From positions 3,051,001 through 3,115,000 of the forward strand of contig JADJXY010000002.1 of the NCBI GenBank assembly GCA_016720065.1: 64,000 bases of DNA, in the 5' to 3' direction. A program made the translations under genes and the position numbers. The DNA comes from Betaproteobacteria bacterium (GTDB lineage: Bacteria > Pseudomonadota > Gammaproteobacteria > Burkholderiales > Rhodocyclaceae). Shown one piece after another: positions 46,734-54,886 of this stretch. The notes below the pieces were generated by a model that worked only from the letters and a program-made list of their open reading frames with translations, was not told the origin of the DNA and ran no database searches. The first letter of the stretch is position 1, and each line of letters starts with the position of its first letter.

Positions 46734-47593
46734 TGTCCCTCCCGATCATTTCCGCGCAGCAGCGCTTGGCCGAGCGCAAGGGTGTGAAGTTGCTGATGCT
46801 GGGCAAATCCGGCATCGGCAAGACCACCCGGCTCAAAGACCTCGACCCTGCCACCACCTTGTTCCTCGACATCGAGGCGGGTGATCTCGCCGTGGCCGAC
46901 TGGCCGGGCGACACCATCCGCCCGGCCTCGTGGCCGGAAAGCCGCGACTTTTTCGTGTTCCTCGCAGGCCCGGACAAGTCACTGCCGCCGGAGAGCGCGT
47001 TCTCGCAGGCGCATTACGACCACGTCATCGAGAAATTTGGCAGCCCGACGCAGCTCGACCGCTACCAGACCTTCTTTCTCGACTCGATCACGCAGCTGTC
47101 CCGGCAGTGCTTCGCATGGTGCAAGACGCAACCTGGTGCCACCAGCGACCGTAGCGGCAAACCCGATCTGCGCGCCGCCTATGGCCTGCTTGGCCAGGAA
47201 ATGATCGGCGCACTGACTCATCTGCAGCACGCACGCGGCAAGAACGTGGTGTTCGTCGCCATCCTCGACGAACGTCTCGATGACTACAACCGCAAGGTGT
47301 TCGTGCCGCAGATCGAAGGCAGCAAAACCAGCCTGGAGCTGCCCGGCATCGTCGACGAGGTCGTGACGCTGGCCGAGATCAAGGCCGAGGACGGCAGCAC
47401 CTACCGCGCCTTCGTCACGCACACCGTCAATCCCTACGGTTTCCCGGCCAAAGACCGCAGCGGTCGCCTCGACCTGCTGGAGCCGCCGCATCTCGGTGCA
47501 CTGATCGCCAAGTGCGCAGGCCAGTCGCCATTGCCCATGCCCGGTAGCACCGGCACCCCCACTACAGCAAACACCACCGAATCCAAGGAGTAA
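46733..47593 (+). CDS. Sak4-like RecA-fold ATPase (AAA_24)
   Basis: 286 aa from ATG 46733 (one-base overlap with the BRO stop). P-loop GKSGIGKTT at residues about 23-31, and FLDSITQLSRQ as a Walker B-like strand; architecture of AAA_24 proteins. In phages such genes beside an SSB-like gene are single-strand annealing recombinases (Sak4). The next two partners here, an SSB-like protein and a RecB/Cas4-type nuclease, support that. Confidence 0.82.
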   Translation: MSLPIISAQQRLAERKGVKLLMLGKSGIGKTTRLKDLDPATTLFLDIEAGDLAVADWPGDTIRPASWPESRDFFVFLAGPDKSLPPESAFSQAHYDHVIEKFGSPTQLDRYQTFFLDSITQLSRQCFAWCKTQPGATSDRSGKPDLRAAYGLLGQEMIGALTHLQHARGKNVVFVAILDERLDDYNRKVFVPQIEGSKTSLELPGIVDEVVTLAEIKAEDGSTYRAFVTHTVNPYGFPAKDRSGRLDLLEPPHLGALIAKCAGQSPLPMPGSTGTPTTANTTESKE

Positions 47594-47598
47594 TCGCC

Positions 47599-48228
47599 AT
47601 GTCGTCCAACTATTTTGATTTCCAAGATGCCGATCCCCAACAGTCGGGCTTTGACCTGATCCCCAAGGGCGCTGTCGTGCCAGTGCGCATGACCATCAAG
47701 CCCGGTGGCTATGACGATCCGGGACAAGGCTGGGGCGGCGGCTACGCCACCGAGTCCTTCGAGACCGGCTCCATCTACCTCGCCGCTGAGTTTGTCGTCA
47801 CGGCTGGCGACCATGCCAAGCGCAAGATGTGGAGCAACATCGGCCTGCACTCCAAGAAGGGGCCGACCTGGGGTCAGATGGGGCGCAGTCTCATCCGCGC
47901 CGCGCTCAACAGCGCCCGCAACGTTCATCCCCAGGACAACAGCCCGCAGGCCGCCGCCGCGCGCCGCATCCAGGGTTTTCATGAACTGGATGGCCTGGAG
48001 TTTCTGGCGCGCGTGGACATTGAGAAGGATGGCAAGGGCCAAGACCGGAACGTGGTCAAGATCGCGGTCGAGCCTGATCACCCCGACTACGCAAAACTGA
48101 TGGGCGTGCCGCCCAAGGCTCCAGGCAGTGGACATTCCGCTGCTCCGGCGCAGGCGGCTGCGCCTGCGTATCAGGCTCCGGCTCCGCAACGCGCACCCGT
48201 GACCGGCAAGCCGTCGTGGGCGCAGTGA
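47599..48228 (+). CDS. SSB-like (DUF669-type) phage protein
   Basis: 209 aa. Beta-rich OB-fold-like core (FDLIPKGAVVPVRMTIKPGG, YLAAEFVVTAGDHAKRKMWS, ARVDIEKDGKGQDRNVVKIA) and a flexible Ala/Pro/Gln tail, the organisation of phage single-strand binding proteins. Five bases after the Sak4-like gene. Confidence 0.75.
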   Translation: MSSNYFDFQDADPQQSGFDLIPKGAVVPVRMTIKPGGYDDPGQGWGGGYATESFETGSIYLAAEFVVTAGDHAKRKMWSNIGLHSKKGPTWGQMGRSLIRAALNSARNVHPQDNSPQAAAARRIQGFHELDGLEFLARVDIEKDGKGQDRNVVKIAVEPDHPDYAKLMGVPPKAPGSGHSAAPAQAAAPAYQAPAPQRAPVTGKPSWAQ

Positions 48229-48237
48229 GGGAGACCG

Positions 48238-48726
48238 ATGAAATGCTGGGTCTGCAAACGACAGGCCCGGGGATTCGGCCACACCGACAACCGTCACGGT
48301 GTCGGCCATCCCCGGCGCTATCCCATCGACTGGGTGTTCTGCTCACAACGCTGCCAAAACGCGTTTCATGCGCTGTACGGCAACTGGCTGCGGGTCAAGG
48401 AAGGTCGCGTCGACAGTACGGGGGTCGCCATGATCGATCCATCTGATGTCGAACTGGCCGCGATGAAGAAGTGCCTCAAGGCCTTCGGCGAGGCTGCGGG
48501 CGAGATTGGATTCACCAAGCCGCTGGGCGACTACTCCGAAGCCGAGGCGCTGCAAGTGATCGACGCCATCGTCACTTGCTACACCGAGGCAATGGTCGCG
48601 CACCACGAGGCGAGCAAGTACCCACCGGTACGCGGCATGACGCCTGCGCCCGACCCTCTGGCCAACCCGTTCGCGGATCTGGAGGACGACCTGCCCTGGG
48701 AAGAGCCGAAGGGGAAGAAGCCATGA
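48238..48726 (+). CDS. DUF6511 zinc-ribbon phage protein
   Basis: 162 aa. The N-terminal pair CWVCKRQARGFGH and the later FCSQRCQNAFH give four cysteines for a zinc ribbon; the rest is helical with an acidic C-terminus. Fits DUF6511 as I recall it. Encoded within the recombination module and overlapping the nuclease gene by 4 bp; function unknown. Confidence 0.72.
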   Translation: MKCWVCKRQARGFGHTDNRHGVGHPRRYPIDWVFCSQRCQNAFHALYGNWLRVKEGRVDSTGVAMIDPSDVELAAMKKCLKAFGEAAGEIGFTKPLGDYSEAEALQVIDAIVTCYTEAMVAHHEASKYPPVRGMTPAPDPLANPFADLEDDLPWEEPKGKKP

Positions 48727-49460
48727 TCGACTTCAACTCCTCATCGAGCATCTCGGGTCAGGTCACCACCCTGGTGGACACGGGCCTGCAACAGGCTCGC
48801 GCCCGCCAGTCCGAGCGCCAGTACCTCGGGGCCTCACGTCTCGGCGTGGCCTGCGAGCGAGCGCTGCAGTTCGAGTACGCCAAGGCACCCATCGACCACG
48901 GGCGTGACACCCCGGGCCGAATGCTGCGGATCTTCGAACGCGGTCACGTCATGGAGGACTGCATGGTCGCGTGGCTCCGGGACGCGGGCTTTGACCTGCG
49001 CACCCGCAAGGCCGACGGCGAGCAGTTCGGTTTCTCGGTGGCCGATGGCCGCCTGCAGGGCCACATCGACGGCGTCATCGTCGGCGGCCCCGAGGGCTTC
49101 GCCTATCCCGCGCTCTGGGAATGTAAGTGTCTCGGCAACAAGTCCTGGAGCGATCTGGACAAGAAGGGCCTGACTCTCTCCAAGCCCGTCTACGCCGCGC
49201 AAGTGGCGATCTACCAAGCCTATCTCGAACTGCACGAGCACCCGGCGATCTTCACGGCACTCAACGCCGACACGATGGAGATCTACACCGAGCTCGTGCC
49301 CTTTGACGCAGCACTGGCCCAACGCATGTCGGATCGGGCGGTCAAGGTCATCACGGCGACCGAGGCGGGAGAGCTCCTGCCGCGCGCCTTCCATGACTCG
49401 ACCCACTTTGAATGCCGGATGTGCGCGTGGCAAGACCGCTGCTGGAGGACACAAGCATGA
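48723..49460 (+). CDS. PD-(D/E)XK exonuclease with Cas4/AddB-type Fe-S cluster
   Basis: 245 aa. Nuclease residues: His75 (ERGHVMED), Asp116 (GHIDGVIVG), Glu133 and Lys135 (WECKCLG), Gln160 (YAAQVAIYQ), the RecB/Cas4 pattern. Cys44 near the N-terminus and Cys231, Cys234, Cys240 at the C-terminus are placed as the four ligands of the 4Fe-4S cluster in Cas4, AddB and Dna2. No cas genes or CRISPR are nearby. Its role is most likely the 5'-3' resection partner of the Sak4/SSB annealing system. Confidence 0.88.
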   Translation: MIDFNSSSSISGQVTTLVDTGLQQARARQSERQYLGASRLGVACERALQFEYAKAPIDHGRDTPGRMLRIFERGHVMEDCMVAWLRDAGFDLRTRKADGEQFGFSVADGRLQGHIDGVIVGGPEGFAYPALWECKCLGNKSWSDLDKKGLTLSKPVYAAQVAIYQAYLELHEHPAIFTALNADTMEIYTELVPFDAALAQRMSDRAVKVITATEAGELLPRAFHDSTHFECRMCAWQDRCWRTQA

Positions 49461-49684
49461 ATACCTCGAATTTGAATCACGTACTGGGCGAGCAGCTGAT
49501 CGACGTGCGCCAGGCTGCACTGATGTTCAATCTGCCGTCGTATTGGCTCTCTCAAGCCAAGGAGCGACAGGAGCGTCGCATTCCGCATTACCGCGTCGGC
49601 AAACTGATTCGCTTCAAACCCAACGAGCTGGAAGCCTGGATCGCTGCGCAGCAGACGTCACACGAGGGTGGTGCCGATGCTTGA
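49457..49684 (+). CDS. Small helix-turn-helix protein
   Basis: 75 aa from ATG 49457 (4-bp overlap with the nuclease stop). Core LIDVRQAALMFNLPSYWLSQ and HYRVGKLIRFKPNELEAW form a winged HTH_17-like unit similar to AlpA/excisionase proteins. Overlaps the primase gene by 8 bp, so all are co-translated. Confidence 0.78.
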   Translation: MNTSNLNHVLGEQLIDVRQAALMFNLPSYWLSQAKERQERRIPHYRVGKLIRFKPNELEAWIAAQQTSHEGGADA

Positions 49685-51968
49685 TTTCAATGACACATCA
49701 CCACCGGGAGAAACGGGCCGGCGCAACGTCAATGACAGCGAGCGGGACGAGATTCGCACTGAACTGATCGCACGGATGGAATCAGTCCTGACCACGATGT
49801 TTCCGGCAGGAAAGAAGCGTCGTGGCAAGTTTCTGATCGGGGACATCCTGGGCAGCCCGGGCGACAGCCTTGAGGTGGTACTCGAAGGCGACAAGGCTGG
49901 TCTCTGGACGGATCGTGCCACGGGCGATGGCGGTGACATCTTTGCCTTGATCGCCGCCTACCTCGGGGCCAACGTCCACACCGACTTTCCCCGGGTGCTC
50001 GACGAGGCAGCTGATCTGCTCGGTCGTTCGCGATCAGTGCCGGTACGCCGCGCCAAGAAGGAAGCTCCGGTTGATGATCTCGGCCCGGCCACGGCCAAGT
50101 GGGACTACTTCGATGCCACCGGCAAACTGATTGCGGTCGTGTACCGCTACGACCCACCCGGGCGCAAGAAGGAGTTCCGGCCGTGGGATGCCAAGCGGCG
50201 CAAGATGACTCCGCCCGATCCGCGCCCGCTGTACAACCAGCCGGGGCTGGCGGCCGCTGGTCACGTTGTGCTGGTCGAGGGCGAGAAGTGTGCGCAGGCC
50301 CTGATCGCCATCGGCGTGGTGGCAACCACGGCCATGCATGGCGCAAACGCTCCCGTCGATAAGACCGACTGGTCGCCGCTGGCGGGCAAATCCGTGCTGA
50401 TCTGGCCTGACCGGGACGCGCCAGGCTGGGATTACGCTGACCGTGCATCGCAAGCAATCCTGAACGCGGGTGCGACCACGGTCGCCATCCTGGTGCCACC
50501 CGATGACAAGCCGGAAGGATGGGATGCGGCTGACGCCATTCCGGACGGCTTCGATGTGAGGGGCTTCCTCGCCGTCGGCGAGCGGATGCCGGTGATGCGG
50601 TCGGTCGAGGAGACGCCACCAGCGGATCTGCTGACCGGTGTCGACTGGACTACGGAGGACGGCTTGTCCTCGGCCTTCACACGCCGCTATGGCGAGGACT
50701 GGCGCTACTGCGCGCTTTGGGGCAAATGGCTGGTCTGGACCGGCGTGCGCTGGAATCCGGATCAGGTGCTCTATGTGTCTCATCTGGCGCGCGGTATCTG
50801 CCGGATGGCGTCACTCAAGGCGGACAGCCCTCGGCTCACAGGCAAGCTGGCCAGCTCCGCCACGATCTCGTCCGTCGAGAAAATCGCACGCTCCGATCCC
50901 AAGCACGCGTCCACCGCCGAGGAGTGGGATGCCGACGTCTGGGCGCTCAACACACCAGGCGGTGTGGTTGATCTGCGCACGGGCCGCATGCGACCGCACC
51001 GGCGCGATGACCGGATGACCAAGGTGACCACGGCCACACCGCAGGGCGACAGTCCGACGTGGCGCGCATTCCTGGCCGATGTCACAGGCGGCGACGCCGA
51101 ACTGATTGCCTATCTGCAACTGATGGTCGGCTACTGCCTGACGGGCGTGACCAGCGAGCACGCGCTGTTCTTCCTGTACGGGACCGGCGCGAACGGCAAG
51201 TCGGTGTTCGTCAACGTCTTGACCACCATCTTGGGCGACTACGCGGCCAACGCGCCGATGGACACGTTCATGGAGGCGCGCACCGACCGGCATCCGACCG
51301 ATCTGGCGGGCCTGCGCGGCGCACGCTTTGTGTCATCCATCGAAACCGAACAGGGTCGGCGTTGGAACGAATCCAAGGTCAAGGCCATCACCGGTGGCGA
51401 CAAGGTGTCTGCGCGTTTCATGCGCCAGGACTTCTTCGAGTACGTACCGCAGTTCAAGTTGGTGATCGCAGGCAACCACAAGCCATCGATCCGCAACGTG
51501 GATGAGGCGATGAAGCGGCGACTGCACCTGATCCCGTTCACGGTGACGATCCCGCCCGAACGGCGTGACGGCAGGCTGACGGAAAAGCTGCTCAAGGAAC
51601 GGGACGGCATTCTGGCGTGGGCGGTCGAGGGCTGCAGCCTTTGGCAACGCCACGGACTGAAGCCACCCGCCAGTGTGGTGTCGGCGACTGAGGAGTATTT
51701 CGAGGCCGAGGACGCGCTCGGGCAGTGGATCGAAGAGCGTTGCCTGCTGGCCAAGACCCACCGCGAAGGCGTTTCCGAATTGTTCGCCGACTGGCGTGAA
51801 TGGGCCGAGCGCGCGGGTGAGTACGTGGGCTCGGTCAAGCGCTTCTCCGAACTGATGGCGGCCCGCAAGTTCGAGAAGTGTCGGCTGACCGGGGGCGCAC
51901 GTGGGATCACGGGCATAGCCCTCAGGCCCAAGCCGTACAGCCATGGCTACCCCTACCGAGATGACTGA
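49677..51968 (+). CDS. Phage primase-helicase (Toprim + D5/P4-type SF3 helicase)
   Basis: 763 aa from ATG 49677; GTG 49668 is an alternative. An N-terminal region handling template binding, a Toprim domain with VVLVEGEKCAQAL (about residue 198) and VLIWPDRDAPG (about 241), a D5 N-type segment (AEEWDADVWALNTPGGVVDL), then an SF3/AAA helicase with Walker A YGTGANGKSVF (about residue 503) and a C-terminal winged helix. Builds primers and unwinds DNA for prophage replication. A long inverted repeat follows the stop at once (51976-52075), a plausible origin. Confidence 0.9.
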   Translation: MLDFNDTSPPGETGRRNVNDSERDEIRTELIARMESVLTTMFPAGKKRRGKFLIGDILGSPGDSLEVVLEGDKAGLWTDRATGDGGDIFALIAAYLGANVHTDFPRVLDEAADLLGRSRSVPVRRAKKEAPVDDLGPATAKWDYFDATGKLIAVVYRYDPPGRKKEFRPWDAKRRKMTPPDPRPLYNQPGLAAAGHVVLVEGEKCAQALIAIGVVATTAMHGANAPVDKTDWSPLAGKSVLIWPDRDAPGWDYADRASQAILNAGATTVAILVPPDDKPEGWDAADAIPDGFDVRGFLAVGERMPVMRSVEETPPADLLTGVDWTTEDGLSSAFTRRYGEDWRYCALWGKWLVWTGVRWNPDQVLYVSHLARGICRMASLKADSPRLTGKLASSATISSVEKIARSDPKHASTAEEWDADVWALNTPGGVVDLRTGRMRPHRRDDRMTKVTTATPQGDSPTWRAFLADVTGGDAELIAYLQLMVGYCLTGVTSEHALFFLYGTGANGKSVFVNVLTTILGDYAANAPMDTFMEARTDRHPTDLAGLRGARFVSSIETEQGRRWNESKVKAITGGDKVSARFMRQDFFEYVPQFKLVIAGNHKPSIRNVDEAMKRRLHLIPFTVTIPPERRDGRLTEKLLKERDGILAWAVEGCSLWQRHGLKPPASVVSATEEYFEAEDALGQWIEERCLLAKTHREGVSELFADWREWAERAGEYVGSVKRFSELMAARKFEKCRLTGGARGITGIALRPKPYSHGYPYRDD

Positions 51969-51975
51969 GCAATCC

Positions 51976-52075
51976 GGGCGAGTGACGGATTTGACGGGTT
52001 TCCTGATTGACGCGCTACGCGTGCGCGCACGTAAGGGCTGTTTTCCAAAGAACCCGTCGCATCCGTCACTCGCCC
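51976..52075. repeat. 25-bp imperfect inverted repeat after the primase gene (candidate origin)
   Basis: The left arm 51976-52000 begins GGGCGAGTGACGGAT and ends TGACGGGTT; the right arm 52051-52075 is its complement with two mismatches. The 50-bp loop contains the 12-bp palindrome CGTGCGCGCACG (52020-52031). It could fold into a large cruciform or RNA hairpin between the primase-helicase and resolvase genes. It has no T-tract, so it is not a simple terminator. Confidence 0.75.
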
Positions 52076-52096
52076 ACCCAACACGGAGTAAAGACG

Positions 52097-52561
52097 ATGA
52101 ACACGACAATCTTGGCCCTTGATCTGGGCACACACACCGGGTGGGCTTTGCAGCACCTGGACGGCACTATCACCAGCGGCACGGAGCACTTCAAGCCGCA
52201 GCGATTTGAAGGGGGCGGTATGCGTTTCCTCCGTTTCAAGCGCTGGCTCAACGAATTGCTCTCGGCCAGCAACCACATCAACGCGGTGTTCTTCGAGGAG
52301 GTTCGACGGCACGCTGGCGTTGATGCGGCGCACGCCTACGGTGGCTTCATGGGACACCTGACCGCGTGGTGTGAGCATCACAACATCCCTTACCAGGGTG
52401 TTCCAGTCGGCACGATCAAGAAGCACGCGACCGGCAAGGGCAATGCGGGCAAGGACGACATGATCGCGTCCGTCCGCCTGCGTGGTCACACCCCAGTCGA
52501 CGACAACGAAGCCGACGCCCTGGCCTTGCTGCACTGGGCTGTCGAGACGCAGGAGGTGTGA
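52097..52561 (+). CDS. RuvC-like Holliday junction resolvase
   Basis: 154 aa from ATG 52097. RNase H-fold acidic residues are visible: first strand ILALDLGTHTGWAL, VFFEEVRRH, and the C-terminal DDNEADALALLHW. Typical of phage RuvC-type endonucleases that resolve branched DNA before packaging. Follows the replication genes in the same operon. Confidence 0.87.
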   Translation: MNTTILALDLGTHTGWALQHLDGTITSGTEHFKPQRFEGGGMRFLRFKRWLNELLSASNHINAVFFEEVRRHAGVDAAHAYGGFMGHLTAWCEHHNIPYQGVPVGTIKKHATGKGNAGKDDMIASVRLRGHTPVDDNEADALALLHWAVETQEV

Positions 52562-52562
52562 C

Positions 52563-52766
52563 ATGAAGGTGCCGACACCCCAATACCGCTGCCCCCTGGG
52601 TCGTCTGCAGCCTCAGGCCACGGATCTGGATGCGATCAAGGAACGTGGCTGGCGTGACCAACACATCCTGGTGGTCAACGCGTCCGACGAACGTCTGGAC
52701 TTCATCGAGCGCGAGATCGTGCGACGCATCGGTGACCGACTCTACGGAGGGCGACGCAATGACTAA
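52563..52766 (+). CDS. Small phage protein, unknown
   Basis: 67 aa from ATG 52563, 1 bp after the resolvase stop. Starts MKVPTPQYRCPLGRLQPQ; the middle WRDQHILVVNASDERLDF is alpha/beta. Overlaps the next gene by 8 bp. No family recognised; kept because of tight operon spacing on both sides. Confidence 0.65.
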   Translation: MKVPTPQYRCPLGRLQPQATDLDAIKERGWRDQHILVVNASDERLDFIEREIVRRIGDRLYGGRRND

Positions 52767-53145
52767 GTGGACTATCGATGACGTTGCTGCTCGGTTTGAA
52801 GAGGCCGCAAGCACCAGTCGACGGTTGCCTCCTGTTCGAGTACAGGGATACTTCAACTGCTGGCCCGCCATTGTCCGGAGCGAATGGGAGACCTTTGCAG
52901 CGGACGAGAGGGTGTACCGATCCTTTCCGCCGAGTCCAGACGCGATTGAGCGAATGCTGGAGGTCATGCGCTGGGTGCAGTGGCTCACAGTTGAGCAACG
53001 TCATCTCGTATGGATGCGCGCGAAGCGCTATGGCTGGCGGGACATCACGATCCGCTTTGCCTGCGACCGCACGACGGCATGGCGGCATTGGCAGCGGGCA
53101 TTGCAGACGGTCGCAGATCAACTCAATGGTGTGGTGATCGCGTAG
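52759..53145 (+). CDS. DUF6362 phage protein (sigma-region-4-like HTH)
   Basis: 128 aa from ATG 52759. C-terminal MRWVQWLTVEQRHLVWMRA and YGWRDITIRFACDRTTAWRH look like a sigma70 region 4/HTH fold, consistent with DUF6362. Its place as last gene of the early operon, where lambdoid phages encode late activators such as Q, suggests late gene control; that role is inferred. 328 bp without a gene follow. Confidence 0.75.
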   Translation: MTKWTIDDVAARFEEAASTSRRLPPVRVQGYFNCWPAIVRSEWETFAADERVYRSFPPSPDAIERMLEVMRWVQWLTVEQRHLVWMRAKRYGWRDITIRFACDRTTAWRHWQRALQTVADQLNGVVIA

Positions 53146-53363
53146 GGTTTTGGCGTGATTTGGCGCGTATGGTCGGAGATGTGCTCCATCACGCGGCAAT
53201 CAGCGGTTTTTGCCCCTGCAACAAAACGACCTGATCTTGCGTAGTATTCATCTATCGTCTGGACAGAGGTGACGGCAGAGGAAGCAGCCCAGAAATCAAC
53301 GGGTCCTTCCTGGCCAAAAACCAATGCGGGGGGCGCGAGCGCGGCGCTTTTTTAGCGTCAGGG

Positions 53364-53413
53364 TGCGAACCAAGGTTCGCACGGTTCGCAGTTCGCACCC
53401 CGTCAGTTCGCAC
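53364..53413. repeat. Cluster of GTTCGCA iterons upstream of the methyltransferase operon
   Basis: GTTCGCA occurs directly at 53375, 53384, 53391 and 53406 and inverted (TGCGAAC) at 53364-53370. It lies in the 328-bp gene-free stretch 53146-53473, which otherwise shows only a terminator-like hairpin (53421-53456). The core is shared with the repeats at 44825-44879, implying one DNA-binding protein acting at both loci. Confidence 0.72.
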
Positions 53414-53420
53414 CAACCCC

Positions 53421-53456
53421 AAAACCCGCCCACGGTTGTCGTCGGCGGGTTTTCTA
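53421..53456 (+). terminator. Terminator-like hairpin before the methyltransferase operon
   Basis: Stem AAAACCCGCC (53421-53430) / GGCGGGTTTT (53444-53453) followed by CTATTTT. It could end the early transcript from the left. Being only 18 bp before the next start codon, it may act as an attenuator or antitermination target. Confidence 0.7.
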
Positions 53457-53473
53457 TTTTCAGGACACCCTCT

Positions 53474-54886
53474 TTGAATACGCTCAACGTCGAGTACCGC
53501 AAGGTCGAGGCGCTGATTCCCTACGCCCGCAATCCGCGCACACATTCCGATGCGCAGATCACCAAGATCGCCGCCAGCATCGTCGAATATGGCTGGACGA
53601 ACCCGGTTCTGGTTGATGGCGACAACGGCATCATCGCGGGCCACGGTCGTTTGGCTGCTGCACGCAAGCTGGGGCTGGATCAGGTGCCGGTGATCGAACT
53701 GGCCCATCTCACCACCGCGCAAAAGCGCGCCTTGGTCATCGCCGACAACCGGCTGGCGCTTGACGCTGGCTGGGATGAGGAGGTGTTGGCGCTCGAACTG
53801 GCGGAGCTTTCCGAAGCGGGTTTCGAACTGGCGCTGACCGGCTTCGAGAACATCGAGATCGATGCGCTGCTGGCAGATGCCACGCCCACCGAAGCAGAAC
53901 CTGCGGCGCAAGATGATGCAGATGCCGACGAACCCGATACGACTGATGACGTACCTGACAAACCAGTGGTGGCGGTGTCGCGCGAGGGCGATGTCTGGGC
54001 CATCGGCTCGCACCGGTTGATCTGTGGCGACGCCACCGACCCAGCCGTGGTCGCCACGCTGATGCAGGGTGACACCGCGCAGCTTTGCTTCACCTCGCCG
54101 CCGTATGGCAACCAGCGCGACTACACCTCCGGCGGCATTGCCGATTGGGATGTCCTGATGCGCGGTGTGTTCGCACATCTGCCGATGGCGGGCGACGGAC
54201 AGGTGCTGGTCAATCTTGGGCTGATCCACCGCGACAACGAAGTCATCCCCTATTGGGACGGCTGGCTGTCCTGGATGCGTCAGCAAGGGTGGCGGCGCTT
54301 CGCGTGGTACGTCTGGGATCAGGGGCCAGGCATGCCCGGCGACTGGCAGGGCCGATTGGCTCCCAGCTTCGAGTTTGTTTTCCACTTCAATCGCAGCACC
54401 CGCAAACCCAACAAGATTGTTCCTTGCAAGCACGCAGGCCAGGAATCGCACCTGCGCGCTGACGGGTCGTCCACGGCGATGCGCGGTAAGGATGGCGAGG
54501 TCGGCGGCTGGACGCACAAGGGTCAGCCGACGCAGGACACCCGAATCCCCGACTCAGTGATTCGTGTGATGCGCCACAAGGGCAAGATCGGTCAGGACAT
54601 TGATCACCCCGCCGTCTTCCCGGTGGCGTTGCCGGAGTTCGCCATCGAGTCCTACACAGACGCCGGAGACATCGTGTTCGAGCCGTTCGGCGGCAGTGGC
54701 ACGACGATGCTGGCCGCGCAGCGCACTGGCCGCATTTGTCGCAGCGTCGAGATTGCGCCGGAGTACGTGGACGTGGCCATCAAGCGCTTTCAGCAAAACC
54801 ACCCCGGCGTGCCGGTCACGCTGATCGCCACCGGCCAATCTTTCGACGAGATCGCCACTGAACGCGAAATGGAGGTGGCGGCATGA
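53474..54886 (+). CDS. ParB domain-DNA methyltransferase fusion 1
   Basis: 470 aa from TTG 53474; the frame is open 50 codons further up but that region holds the iterons and hairpin. Residues about 5-110 are a ParB N-terminal (sulfiredoxin-like) domain: ALIPYARNPRTHSDAQITKI, GHGRLAAARKLGLDQVPVI, ALVIADNRLA. An acidic linker follows, then a beta-class amino-methyltransferase with catalytic motif TSPPYG and SAM motif FEPFGGSGTTMLA. N6-adenine or N4-cytosine specificity is not predictable. No restriction enzyme is adjacent, so it is an orphan/protective phage methylase. Overlaps copy 2 by 4 bp. Confidence 0.87.
   Translation: MNTLNVEYRKVEALIPYARNPRTHSDAQITKIAASIVEYGWTNPVLVDGDNGIIAGHGRLAAARKLGLDQVPVIELAHLTTAQKRALVIADNRLALDAGWDEEVLALELAELSEAGFELALTGFENIEIDALLADATPTEAEPAAQDDADADEPDTTDDVPDKPVVAVSREGDVWAIGSHRLICGDATDPAVVATLMQGDTAQLCFTSPPYGNQRDYTSGGIADWDVLMRGVFAHLPMAGDGQVLVNLGLIHRDNEVIPYWDGWLSWMRQQGWRRFAWYVWDQGPGMPGDWQGRLAPSFEFVFHFNRSTRKPNKIVPCKHAGQESHLRADGSSTAMRGKDGEVGGWTHKGQPTQDTRIPDSVIRVMRHKGKIGQDIDHPAVFPVALPEFAIESYTDAGDIVFEPFGGSGTTMLAAQRTGRICRSVEIAPEYVDVAIKRFQQNHPGVPVTLIATGQSFDEIATEREMEVAA

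Noticed and set aside
48723..49460. Cas4 as part of a CRISPR-Cas system
   Set aside because: No repeat-spacer array and no other cas gene in the window; the gene lies in a phage recombination operon.
53324..53473. Upstream ATG extension of the first methyltransferase (50 extra residues)
   Set aside because: That stretch contains the iterons and the terminator-like hairpin and encodes an Arg-rich nonsense-like peptide; TTG 53474 gives the normal N-terminus of the ParB domain.
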